From the NCBI GenBank assembly GCA_043805435.1, contig JAZDHY010000018.1, positions 124,001 through 188,000 of the forward strand: DNA of 64,000 nucleotides, read 5' to 3'. Below are positions 37,973 to 45,590 of the stretch, piece by piece. The notes beneath the pieces were generated by a model. That model saw nothing but the letters and a program-made list of their open reading frames with translations, had not been told where the DNA came from and ran no database searches. Origin of the DNA: JAEXOD01 sp043805435. GTDB lineage: Bacteria; Bacteroidota; Ignavibacteria; Ignavibacteriales; Melioribacteraceae. The position numbers were made by a program, and so were the translations under genes. Each line of letters opens with the position of its first letter. Position 1 is the stretch's first letter.

Positions 37973-39371
37973 CTTCATAAGGTTTTGCATATAGTTGCGC
38001 TTTATTAACTCCATTTTTTTTTGCCTGCTCAATCCATCCGTGTGAACCTACTTTTTTAAATATCCAACGCCAAACACTAAATGACACTCCGGGAATTGGT
38101 ATTTTAATAATCTTGTCTTGAACAATTTTTGAAACAGTACGACATTCGGCTAAATCCTTTGCGGCAATATCCAAACCTTCAATTAAAGCATTTACAGACA
38201 GTCCTTTACGTTTTGGTTCTGTAAGTGGTATTCCGTTGCCAAAAGCTTCTCCGGCACCAATAGCTAAGCCTCCGGCCCATGTAATACCACTTTGAACTGC
38301 AAAAGAATTACAAATAGCCAAAGCTAAGGCATTTTGTTCATATTCCGGAAAACCACAATTTACAATTGTATAAATTGCTTGTGGTTTTTTATCCGTTAAA
38401 CTATTTTTATGACCGGCAATTATTTCAAGGGCTTTTGTTGCCATGTAAGGTAACGAGTCGGCATAAAGAGGAAATGCAAAAATAATAATATCATTCCTAT
38501 CAACTGCAGCACATAAATCAGCCTGTCCGTTTTCTCTATCTATGTTTCGTTTTAGTGTTATAACTTCAGGTACCCAGCCATAATAATCCATCTGCCTTGT
38601 TAAATATTCTCCAAACAAACTTGATGAAGATCGATGAGTTACTCTTGGACTGCCTATTAGCAGCAATACCTTATGGGAGCCATCAGGTTTAATATTAAAA
38701 TTCACAGTTTCTGTTTTTGGTAAATACTTCATTGCTTCATCCATTAAAGGAAAAACATCAATACGGGTAAAAACATCTTTAATTTTTGCTATTATGGTTT
38801 CATTATTATCTTGTGCGTTAATCACTTCAGCAGCATAAGAAGAAGCATTAAAATTGATTGCATTTCGGCCTGCCAATGTTTTAAATATACCGGCTTCAGT
38901 ACTTTTATATTGCTGTTGCACACCAATACTTATTAAACGAGGATATTTTGCATAACGGGGTTCGTGATGTATTTCATCACCATACTTCTTAAAAAACGGC
39001 AAAATTAAAACTATAAATCTTTCAATAATTATTTTTAATATAGATGAATAACCACCAAAAGTAACTGGAGTAAATAAAATTGTAACATCACTTTGTATTA
39101 CACTTTTTATAATTTCTTTTCCTTCATCGGAAGATGAACACTTGCCCGGAGTTTTAATGAAGCACCCAAAACAACCTGTACAATGCGCCAGTTTGTAATC
39201 TCTAAGATTATGGATAATAACTTCCGAATCCGCATAATCCTGCTTTACTGCTTCTAAAAGCAGACTAAACGGTGCATCTAAATAACTATCATTAATACCT
39301 GCACCATTTAATATAACAATTTTATTTTTTGTAGTTTTCATAATATTGTTTTGGCCATGTTTAATAAACAT
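37968..39371 (-). CDS. Tandem flavodoxin-like NAD(P)H:FMN oxidoreductase
   Basis: 467 aa with two flavodoxin-like/FMN-reductase domains, about 15-205 and 228-420. The first has ILNGAGINDSYLDAP and HCTGCFGCFIKTPGKC, giving C64-x2-C67-x2-C70-x7-C78, the spacing used by iron-sulfur flavoproteins. The second has LLIGSPRVTHRSSSSLFGEYL, a typical phosphate-binding loop, and FAFPLYADSLPYMATKALE. Two FMN domains in one chain suggest internal electron transfer. The start could also be Met11 (39341); neither has a clear binding site. Monocistronic. Confidence 0.8.
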   Translation of the reverse strand: MFIKHGQNNIMKTTKNKIVILNGAGINDSYLDAPFSLLLEAVKQDYADSEVIIHNLRDYKLAHCTGCFGCFIKTPGKCSSSDEGKEIIKSVIQSDVTILFTPVTFGGYSSILKIIIERFIVLILPFFKKYGDEIHHEPRYAKYPRLISIGVQQQYKSTEAGIFKTLAGRNAINFNASSYAAEVINAQDNNETIIAKIKDVFTRIDVFPLMDEAMKYLPKTETVNFNIKPDGSHKVLLLIGSPRVTHRSSSSLFGEYLTRQMDYYGWVPEVITLKRNIDRENGQADLCAAVDRNDIIIFAFPLYADSLPYMATKALEIIAGHKNSLTDKKPQAIYTIVNCGFPEYEQNALALAICNSFAVQSGITWAGGLAIGAGEAFGNGIPLTEPKRKGLSVNALIEGLDIAAKDLAECRTVSKIVQDKIIKIPIPGVSFSVWRWIFKKVGSHGWIEQAKKNGVNKAQLYAKPYEV

Positions 39372-39440
39372 AAATAAAGAAAAAATTGATTATTATTTAA
39401 ATTAAACAAATTATAAATTATATACAAATAGTATATTTTG

Positions 39441-39610
39441 TAATCATTTTTTCGAGTTTTAGGCATTTTTTAACTATTTATTCGAGTAAAAGCCTTTTTG
39501 TAATCATTTATTCGAATATATACAGTTTTATAACTATTTTTTTGACTTTTTCCTGTTTTTTAACTATTTTTACTACAAAATAATCATTTATTCAAGATAT
39601 AAGAGTTTTT
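39441..39610 (+). repeat. 30-bp imperfect tandem repeat array ending at the fic start codon
   Basis: Units begin at 39441, 39471, 39501, 39531, 39561 and 39581; all are 30 bp except the fifth, which is 20 bp. The consensus is roughly TAAYYATTTWTTCGA followed by a T-rich half, with TAATCATTT and TAACTATTT variants mixed. The last unit ends at 39610 and the fic ATG is 39611. Each unit starts with TAA in the fic frame, so the array is not coding in that frame. It may hold stacked operators or slippage-prone leader sequence. Confidence 0.85.
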
Positions 39611-41101
39611 ATGAAACCTGCCGGATATAGTTTCCTGGTTGAAAATCTAAATCTAAAAGTTTTACCTAATTGGCATAAATCTTTTATATGGGATAAAACA
39701 ATTTTATTTAACGAAACAGAAAATGATACAGTTATAGATTATTTTCCACAAAAATATTTATTAGATGATAAAATAAGCACACATCTTGAGTTTGCTTTAA
39801 GATATGACGGCATTAATTTAAATTGTTTGGCTTTAATATTTGCCGCAATTGAAGAAAACACTATTATTGATTATATAATATCAAAACCAACCGGTAAATA
39901 TGCCCGGAAATTATGGTTTTTATATGAGTTTTTAACCCACAAAACACTTCCTATTAGCGATTTAACAAAAGGTAACTATGTAGAAATTTTAGAACCGGAT
40001 AAATATTATGCAGTTAAAAATGGTATAAAAATAAACAGGCAGAGAATAGTTAACAATCTTTTAGGCCCAGTTTCATTTTGTCCCATTGTAAGGAAAACAG
40101 ACCTTTTATTAGAGGAAAGAATAACTGAACTAAAAACGAAATGCGCTAATATTATAAACTCTTATCCGCCCGAATTATTAAAAAAAGCGGTTTTATATTT
40201 CCATAACAAAGAAACTAAATCTTCCTTTAAAATTGAGAATAGCTCACCCGATAACGCACGCACCGCAAAATTTATTGGACTATTGGAGCTTGCGGACAAA
40301 AAAGATTTTTGCACAAAAGAATTATTAATAGAATTACAAAATAAAATAGTTGACCATAGATTTAGAGAAAACGACTATAGAACCAATCAAAATTATGTAG
40401 GCCAGTCGTTTATTTATCAGCAGGAAACTATTCATTATATAAGTCCAAAACCAATAGATTTACCCGAACTTATGGAGGGACTTATTTTATGCAGCCATAA
40501 AATAAAAGAAGGTGATATTTTACCCCTTATTGCTGCCACAGTTATTGCTTACGGTTTTGTGTATTTGCATCCATTTGAAGATGGAAACGGAAGAATACAC
40601 CGTTTTTTAGTGCATAATATATTAGCAATGCAGGGATTTACTCCCAAAGAAATTACATTACCAATTTCTGCGGTTATGCTTAATGATATTAACGAATACG
40701 ATAATTCGTTAGAAGTTTTCTCAAAACCATTATTAAAACAAATAAATTACAAATATGACAAAGCAGGCACAATAGATGTGTTAAACGATACATCTGTTTT
40801 TTATAAATATATGGATTTAACCCGGCAAGCCGAATATTTGATTCAATTTGCAACAAAAACCATTGAAATAGATTTACTTAAAGAACTAAACTTTCTTTCT
40901 GATTTCTTTAACATAAAATCAAATCTACAAAATATTGTTGACATGCCCGATAAATTATTAGATTTGTTTATTCACTTATGCCAACAAAATAACGGCAAAC
41001 TCTCCCCTAAAAAAAGGATATCTCATTTTAGTTTTTTAACAGAAGACGAAGTTAAAGAGATGGAGGAGGCGGTTAGTGGTTTTTATTTTAGCAAGGAATA
41101 A
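39611..41101 (+). CDS. Fic-domain protein, class II (self-inhibited) AMP-transferase
   Basis: 496 aa. Fic active-site motif HPFEDGNGRIHR at residues 320-331, with H320 catalytic. The inhibitory motif (S/T)xxxE(G/N) appears as S205-FKI-E209-N210 N-terminal to the Fic core, the class II layout, so activity is expected to be relieved only when this helix moves. Residues 1-190 form an unrecognised N-terminal domain seen in large Fic proteins, and the C-terminus is about 110 aa of mixed helical sequence. Target proteins unknown. A tandem repeat array abuts the start. Confidence 0.92.
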   Translation: MKPAGYSFLVENLNLKVLPNWHKSFIWDKTILFNETENDTVIDYFPQKYLLDDKISTHLEFALRYDGINLNCLALIFAAIEENTIIDYIISKPTGKYARKLWFLYEFLTHKTLPISDLTKGNYVEILEPDKYYAVKNGIKINRQRIVNNLLGPVSFCPIVRKTDLLLEERITELKTKCANIINSYPPELLKKAVLYFHNKETKSSFKIENSSPDNARTAKFIGLLELADKKDFCTKELLIELQNKIVDHRFRENDYRTNQNYVGQSFIYQQETIHYISPKPIDLPELMEGLILCSHKIKEGDILPLIAATVIAYGFVYLHPFEDGNGRIHRFLVHNILAMQGFTPKEITLPISAVMLNDINEYDNSLEVFSKPLLKQINYKYDKAGTIDVLNDTSVFYKYMDLTRQAEYLIQFATKTIEIDLLKELNFLSDFFNIKSNLQNIVDMPDKLLDLFIHLCQQNNGKLSPKKRISHFSFLTEDEVKEMEEAVSGFYFSKE

Positions 41102-41343
41102 TTTACGATTTAGAAATCCAGATCGTAATTATTTAGATTATACCTACTGAGCAAGTTTAACCAGGCTTCAGTCTTAATTTTTTTCCCTAGGATTTCATGA
41201 TCAGTTTTCTATAATTTATAAAATTTCTATTGTTAAGGTTCTTTTATTTTATTTCGTTATTATTTTATTTCATAATATTAAAAAACATTAAAAATTTTGT
41301 ACATTGCTGATTTGCTTTGTGGTGGGGGTGGCTCGTGGGTTTA

Positions 41344-41926
41344 TTAACGGGTTTCCCCTACGGGGAAAAATGATAAAACATAAAATATTTTCTGTTGGTT
41401 ATTTGTTGTTGGGTTTGTTGTTTTATATATCTCTATTAACGGGTTTCCCCTAACGGGGAAATTTATAAAACATAAAATATCTTTTGTTGGTTATTTGTTG
41501 TATGATTTGTTGTTTTATATATCTCTATTAACGGGTTTCCCCTAACGGGGAAATTTATAAAACATAAAATATCTTTTGTTGGTTATTTGTTGTTGGGGTG
41601 GCTCTTGGTTTAATATATCTCTATTAACGGGTTTCCCCTAACGGGGAAATTGGTAAAATATAAAATATTTTCTGTTGGTTATTGGTTGTTCGGTTTGTTG
41701 TTTTATATATCTCTATTAACGGGTTTCCCCTAACGGGGAAATTTATAAAACATAAAATATCTTTTGTTGGTTATTTGTTGTTGGGGTGGCTCGTGGGTTT
41801 ATTAACGGGTTTCCCCTAACGGGGAAATTGGTAAAATATAAAATATTTTCTGTTGGTTATTGGTTGTTCGGTTTGTTGTTTTATATATCTCTATTAACGG
41901 GTTTCCCCTACGGGGAAAAATGATTT
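41344..41926 (-). repeat. Seven-copy array of about 92-bp hairpin repeats
   Basis: TTAACGGG of each copy begins at 41344, 41436, 41528, 41624, 41716, 41802 and 41894 (spacing 92, 92, 96, 92, 86, 92). Read on the minus strand, each copy is a hairpin TTTCCCC-GTTA-GGGGAAA followed by CCCGTTAATAGAG or CCCGTTAATAAACC. The first and last copies instead have a GTA loop and an extra TT. The roughly 60-bp parts between hairpins are similar to each other, so this is not a CRISPR array. The 240 bp before the array and the rest of 41102-42397 hold no gene. Confidence 0.9.
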
Positions 41927-42003
41927 TTGTTAGATTGGTTTTTGCTAATTAATTTTTTATCATTTTTTCAATTACCACAAACCAACAATCTGCGAAATTT
42001 TGG

Positions 42004-42391
42004 TTCAGACAATGTTTAAGTACCCTGCCCGCCGTTAGGTGGGCTCCGTTAATAGACCCGAAGAAATGGAAACAACCCCAATGGAAACGTAATTAAACAA
42101 CGGTAGAATTTAATATAAATTTTTATAATTATAAAAAAAATCAAAATTATAACAATTATTTAAATCAATCAAATCACAGTTCAGACAATGTTTAAGTTCC
42201 CTGCCCGCCGTTAGGTGGGCTCCGTTAATAGATTCCCGGAAATAGAAACAACCCCAATGGAAACGTAATTAAACAACGATTGATTTTAAATATAAATATT
42301 CAAAATAATAACAATAATCAAATTCACAAAAATCAATCAAATTCATAATAATCATTTCAATCAAATAAATCACAGTTCAGACAATGTTTAA
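42004..42391 (+). repeat. Two 99-bp structured repeats plus a 3' fragment
   Basis: Copies at 42004-42102 and 42180-42278 are nearly identical and begin TTCAGACAATGTTTAAG; a 16-bp fragment of that start is at 42376-42391. Each copy holds a hairpin GCCCGCC-GTTA-GGTGGGC (42027-42044 and 42203-42220) followed by TCCGTTAATAGA, and ends ATTAAACAACG. The 7-bp pair TGTTTAA/TTAAACA brackets most of the unit. The spacers are AT-rich and share AATCAAATCACAG before the second copy and a close version before the third. No reading frame is present. Confidence 0.85.
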
Positions 42392-42397
42392 TTGATG

Positions 42398-43027
42398 TTA
42401 CCCCCTTTTACACAATCCCTGTTTAATAATTTCTTTTAACATTGTATTATTACCCAATTGCACACATTCGATGGAAGCTTGGATAAAAGAATTTTCTTCA
42501 CCATCGTATTTGAATTTTGTGTAGTCTATATAATTATACCCATTGGATACTGCAATCATATCAAAAAATAAACGGGTAGTACGCCCGTTAAATTCCCAAA
42601 AGGGATGTATTGCAATAAGTTCGCCCATATAATAGGCAATTTTTTCGGCAAATTCATCAAGGGGTTTATTGTTGTAATTTTTCAGGTAATTATCGGCTTT
42701 AAATTTGTTAAATAAATCAATTAAAAACTCTTGTATATATTTAGCCTTACAAAAGACCGTATCCCCTTTACTAACATCCTGACTGCGGTATTCGCCTGCA
42801 AATTTGTATAATTTTTGAAAAGTATCGTAATGAAGCTGGCGAAAATATTTTTCGTCAAAGATTGTTTTTTTTGTTAGGTATTTGTTAAAAAGATAATACG
42901 ATTTTAATAATAAAGCTTTATCGTAAACTTGTAAAATTGAGGGATTTTTTATAAATTTTTTATTAATCGGAATTTCCGTACCCGGATAATATATTATATA
43001 TTCATTTGAATATAAATATTTAGACAT
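42398..43027 (-). CDS. Fic toxin of a FicT-FicA-type toxin-antitoxin pair
   Basis: 209 aa, the compact class I form. Active-site motif HPFWEFNGRTTR at 141-152: catalytic H141, E145, N147 and R149/R152 are present, but the Gly normally before Asn is Phe146. The first 60 residues are the usual helical lead-in (YYPGTEIPINKK is typical of cell-filamentation Fic proteins). It overlaps the antitoxin stop by one base (TAATG). Predicted to AMPylate a target such as a topoisomerase when free of antitoxin (family knowledge). Confidence 0.88.
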   Translation of the reverse strand: MSKYLYSNEYIIYYPGTEIPINKKFIKNPSILQVYDKALLLKSYYLFNKYLTKKTIFDEKYFRQLHYDTFQKLYKFAGEYRSQDVSKGDTVFCKAKYIQEFLIDLFNKFKADNYLKNYNNKPLDEFAEKIAYYMGELIAIHPFWEFNGRTTRLFFDMIAVSNGYNYIDYTKFKYDGEENSFIQASIECVQLGNNTMLKEIIKQGLCKRG

Positions 43028-43218
43028 TATTTGCTAAAAACAAAAGCTTTGGCTTTTTTAATTGTCTCTCTATCGGTTGAAGGTTTGCACCCTTCTATTT
43101 CCATTGACTGGTTAACCGCAACAACAATACTTTTTAACGATGAATAAGTATTGTTCTGGTTAATGTTTTTTGTCTGTTTTGGGTTGCTATTTTTCATAAA
43201 TTCAATACTAAAATACAA
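43027..43218 (-). CDS. VbhA/FicA-like antitoxin
   Basis: 63 aa. VNQSMEIEGCKPS contains the Fic inhibitory motif S38-MEI-E42-G43, the (S/T)xxxE(G/N) pattern by which VbhA-type antitoxins block the Fic ATP site. The rest, ETIKKAKAFV, matches the short helical tail of such antitoxins. Translationally coupled to the Fic toxin. Met8 (43197) is an equally possible start; neither has a clear Shine-Dalgarno sequence. The tmRNA 3' end is about 50 bp upstream. Confidence 0.8.
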   Translation of the reverse strand: MYFSIEFMKNSNPKQTKNINQNNTYSSLKSIVVAVNQSMEIEGCKPSTDRETIKKAKAFVFSK

Positions 43219-43266
43219 ATTTTTAGGAATAAAAATTAAACTCTGTTAATAATACTCCGCTTAAAG

Positions 43267-43623
43267 TGGAGGTGGCGGGAGTCGAACCCGCGTCCGAAAT
43301 TATACACCAATGAACTTCTACACACATAGTCTATCTATTTTTGTTTCGCCCTCGCAACCTCGTTAGACAGAGTTTGGTTGGGCTATCTTGATTTCGATCA
43401 TCGTCAAGTATACTCAAGAACTTTACTTAACTATTGTGCCTAAACGGCGTTTGTAAAAACACGGCACACTAAGTAGTTACAAACGAGCTCTTAAATCTAA
43501 TTAAGCAGCTAAAGCGAAATTATATTCGTTATTTCTTTTTTTTACCGGCGTTTAACGTGTCTCCAGTAAACACGGTGCGCAATTCAAAGATCCAATAACC
43601 CCGTCGAAGCCAATTTCACCCCC
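43267..43623 (-). ncRNA. ssrA: tmRNA (SsrA)
   Basis: About 357 nt. The 5' end GGGGGTGAAATTGGCTTCGA and the 3' tRNA-like end GGGTTCGACTCCCGCCACCT are diagnostic, and they pair into the acceptor stem GGGGGTG/CACCTCC. The discriminator A at 43267 is followed by CTT, so the CCA is not encoded. The tag reading frame ends at the TAA of 43501-43503 and reads NNEYNFALAA (43504-43533), with the resume codon just upstream. It rescues stalled ribosomes with SmpB. Pseudoknot sequences lie on both sides of the tag frame. Confidence 0.97.
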
Positions 43624-43949
43624 ATATTTTTTAACTTATATTGGGAGTTCCATTAACATAATTTTCAAATCGGGTTAAAGCTAAAAATTAAATTTTAACC
43701 TATACAAATATACAAAAATATTAGTGCTAAATCAACATATAAATTTAGTATTATTACTTTAACGTATTACTTAAACTATTTTATTAAAATGATTTATTGC
43801 AACTACCCTCAAGCATAACTACAACTAATAAAACTAAACAGCCAAATTATAAATGGAATAGATCATTTAAAATAACTGGTCTTAATTGTATAAATTAATA
43901 TTTTTTTTCTTTGTTAAAGCGTGCTCAAACAAAAATAACAATTAATTTA
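43624..43949. other. Intergenic region upstream of ssrA
   Basis: 326 bp with no gene; it should contain the ssrA promoter on the minus strand, but no box could be chosen with confidence. The 15-mer AATTTTCAAATCGGG at 43660-43674 reappears at 43994-44008 inside the cobalamin adenosyltransferase gene with similar flanks, perhaps chance in AT-rich DNA. Confidence 0.5.
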
Positions 43950-44495
43950 TTATTCCACTTTTTTCCATTTTATATCCGAAACACTGTTTACAAAATTTTC
44001 AAATCGGGCTAAAACAAAAAACAAATCGGAAAGTCTGTTTAAATAGATTAATACATTTACTCCTAAATCAACTTCTTTGGTAAGTGTAATAACCTTTCTT
44101 TCAGCTCTGCGGCACACTGTACGGCACAAATGAAGCAAAGCCGAACCTTTTGTACCCCCCGGAAGAATAAACTCCTTTAACTCAGGTATTTTACTGCTAA
44201 AATTATCAATATCTTTTTCACATTCCTCAATAAATACATTATTAACACGTTGTATCTTCAAACTTTTTTCAGCCGGAGTAGCCAAATCGGCACCAACTGT
44301 AAACAAACGGTTTTGTATTTTTTGTAAAACTTCAATCACATCTTCATAAACTATTTCAGTAATGGCAACCCCAATTAACGAATTTAATTCATCAACCGTA
44401 CCATAAGCCTCAATTCTTAAATCATCTTTCCAAACCCTTTGTCCGCCAAAAAGGGATGTTTGCCCCTTATCCCCTGTTTTTGTATATATTTTCAT
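43950..44495 (-). CDS. cobO: ATP:cob(I)alamin adenosyltransferase, PduO type
   Basis: 181 aa from the ATG at 44495; a longer frame to 44540 lies inside the YgfZ gene and adds unrelated residues. MKIYTKTGDKGQTSLFGGQ is the ATP-binding N-terminus, followed by RIEAYGTVDELNSLIG and CRTVCRRAERKV, all PduO-family signatures. It converts cob(I)alamin to adenosylcobalamin. The symbol is used loosely because PduO-type and CobA/CobO-type enzymes are unrelated in fold. Overlaps the 3' end of the YgfZ gene by 29 bp. Confidence 0.92.
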   Translation of the reverse strand: MKIYTKTGDKGQTSLFGGQRVWKDDLRIEAYGTVDELNSLIGVAITEIVYEDVIEVLQKIQNRLFTVGADLATPAEKSLKIQRVNNVFIEECEKDIDNFSSKIPELKEFILPGGTKGSALLHLCRTVCRRAERKVITLTKEVDLGVNVLIYLNRLSDLFFVLARFENFVNSVSDIKWKKVE

Positions 44496-45573
44496 ATTTA
44501 ATAGGTAACTCCGTAATATAGGCTTTTGCAATAATCTCATTATTAACTATAACATCATAACTGCTTCCAAGTTCCAAATAATCTTTTTTAATAAATCCAA
44601 GGGCAGCATATTTATTATACAACTCGGATTTAACCAAGCTGGTAATAAAACCAACTTCTTTTTTTTCGGAATTTAATAATTTAAGCTCTTCGGTAATTCC
44701 TTCAAAATTTGCGCCGTTTTCAAATAACAAACCGGTTAAACTACGCTGAACTTTATCGTATGTATCCAACCTTGCAATCACTTCCTGACCAATATAACAA
44801 CCTTTAGTAAAGCTTACGTCGTTTAGTATTTTAATTTCATGCGGATTTACTCGTGAACTAATTTCATTTGGTGTAGCCGGGATACCGTTTTCAACTCTAA
44901 AAATATTATAAGCGTCTTCACCAACAAATTTCAAGTCAAAAAAACTTTTATTATTCATAAAAAAGTTATAAGCCATTTTTAAATCGTTTGACCCAAAAAG
45001 AATCCAATATTTTTTAAATCCATTTACTTCGTTTTTTCTTAACGCTAAAAATTCAACGCCTTCAACATTACATTGTAAAATATTTTTTTCGTTTAATGTA
45101 TCAAATTTATCATCTATAAGTAAACTAAGAAAAGATTCCGTCTGTTTACCTATAAGTTCAAAAATCATAATTTTGTCTGTAACATCATCAATAGTAATAT
45201 CTTCATTAATAATGTATCTATCAATCCAAGTATGTAATTTTTTATCGGCCAAAAAACCACCAACCAATATATTGTAACCATTTAATTTTAATAAAGTGGT
45301 TCTGTCGATAAGTCTTCCTTTTTCATTTGTAAATAGAGTATTTATATGTTCAAATTCCTTTAAGTTCAAAACGGAATTAGTGGATATTCTGTTTAAATAA
45401 TCAAAAACATCATTTCCTTTTAATAACAACTTATTATTTAAATAGCATACTTTAACACCAACACCATTTTTAAGTGCAAGGTATTCATCTTTAATTGTAG
45501 TGTAACTTTTAATTAAATCGCCTTCAACGTTACAATTTTCATATTCTGCAATAATTGAATCTAAATTGAGCAT
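44467..45573 (-). CDS. ygfZ: YgfZ/GcvT-like folate-binding protein
   Basis: 368 aa. GcvT-fold protein with the YgfZ signature KGCYIGQEVIARL (K-G-C-Y-x-G-Q-E) at about residue 248, and VCYLNNKLLLKGNDVFDYLNRIST near the start. YgfZ-type proteins use folate to support Fe-S cluster assembly or repair. It precedes the cobalamin adenosyltransferase gene, which overlaps its end, and is 17 bp after a lipoprotein gene on the same strand. Confidence 0.9.
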   Translation of the reverse strand: MLNLDSIIAEYENCNVEGDLIKSYTTIKDEYLALKNGVGVKVCYLNNKLLLKGNDVFDYLNRISTNSVLNLKEFEHINTLFTNEKGRLIDRTTLLKLNGYNILVGGFLADKKLHTWIDRYIINEDITIDDVTDKIMIFELIGKQTESFLSLLIDDKFDTLNEKNILQCNVEGVEFLALRKNEVNGFKKYWILFGSNDLKMAYNFFMNNKSFFDLKFVGEDAYNIFRVENGIPATPNEISSRVNPHEIKILNDVSFTKGCYIGQEVIARLDTYDKVQRSLTGLLFENGANFEGITEELKLLNSEKKEVGFITSLVKSELYNKYAALGFIKKDYLELGSSYDVIVNNEIIAKAYITELPIKYENIYKNRG

Positions 45574-45590
45574 TAATTTACCTTATTTTG

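Noticed and set aside
41344..41926. CRISPR array
   Set aside because: The hairpin copies recur regularly, but the roughly 60-bp intervals are near-copies of one another instead of unique spacers, and no cas gene is seen.
42027..42056. Integron attC-like site (GTTAGGT and CCGTTAAT resemble attC core sites)
   Set aside because: No matching RYYYAAC partner at the other end of the unit, no integrase and no gene cassettes; resemblance is limited to a few bases.
39441..43266. Genomic island integrated at the ssrA 3' end
   Set aside because: No integrase and no second copy of the ssrA 3' end was found in the window, so attachment sites cannot be shown.
43660..43686. Duplicated fragment of the cobalamin adenosyltransferase gene upstream of ssrA
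   Set aside because: A 15-nt identity with weak flanks is within what chance can give in AT-rich DNA; too short to call a duplication.
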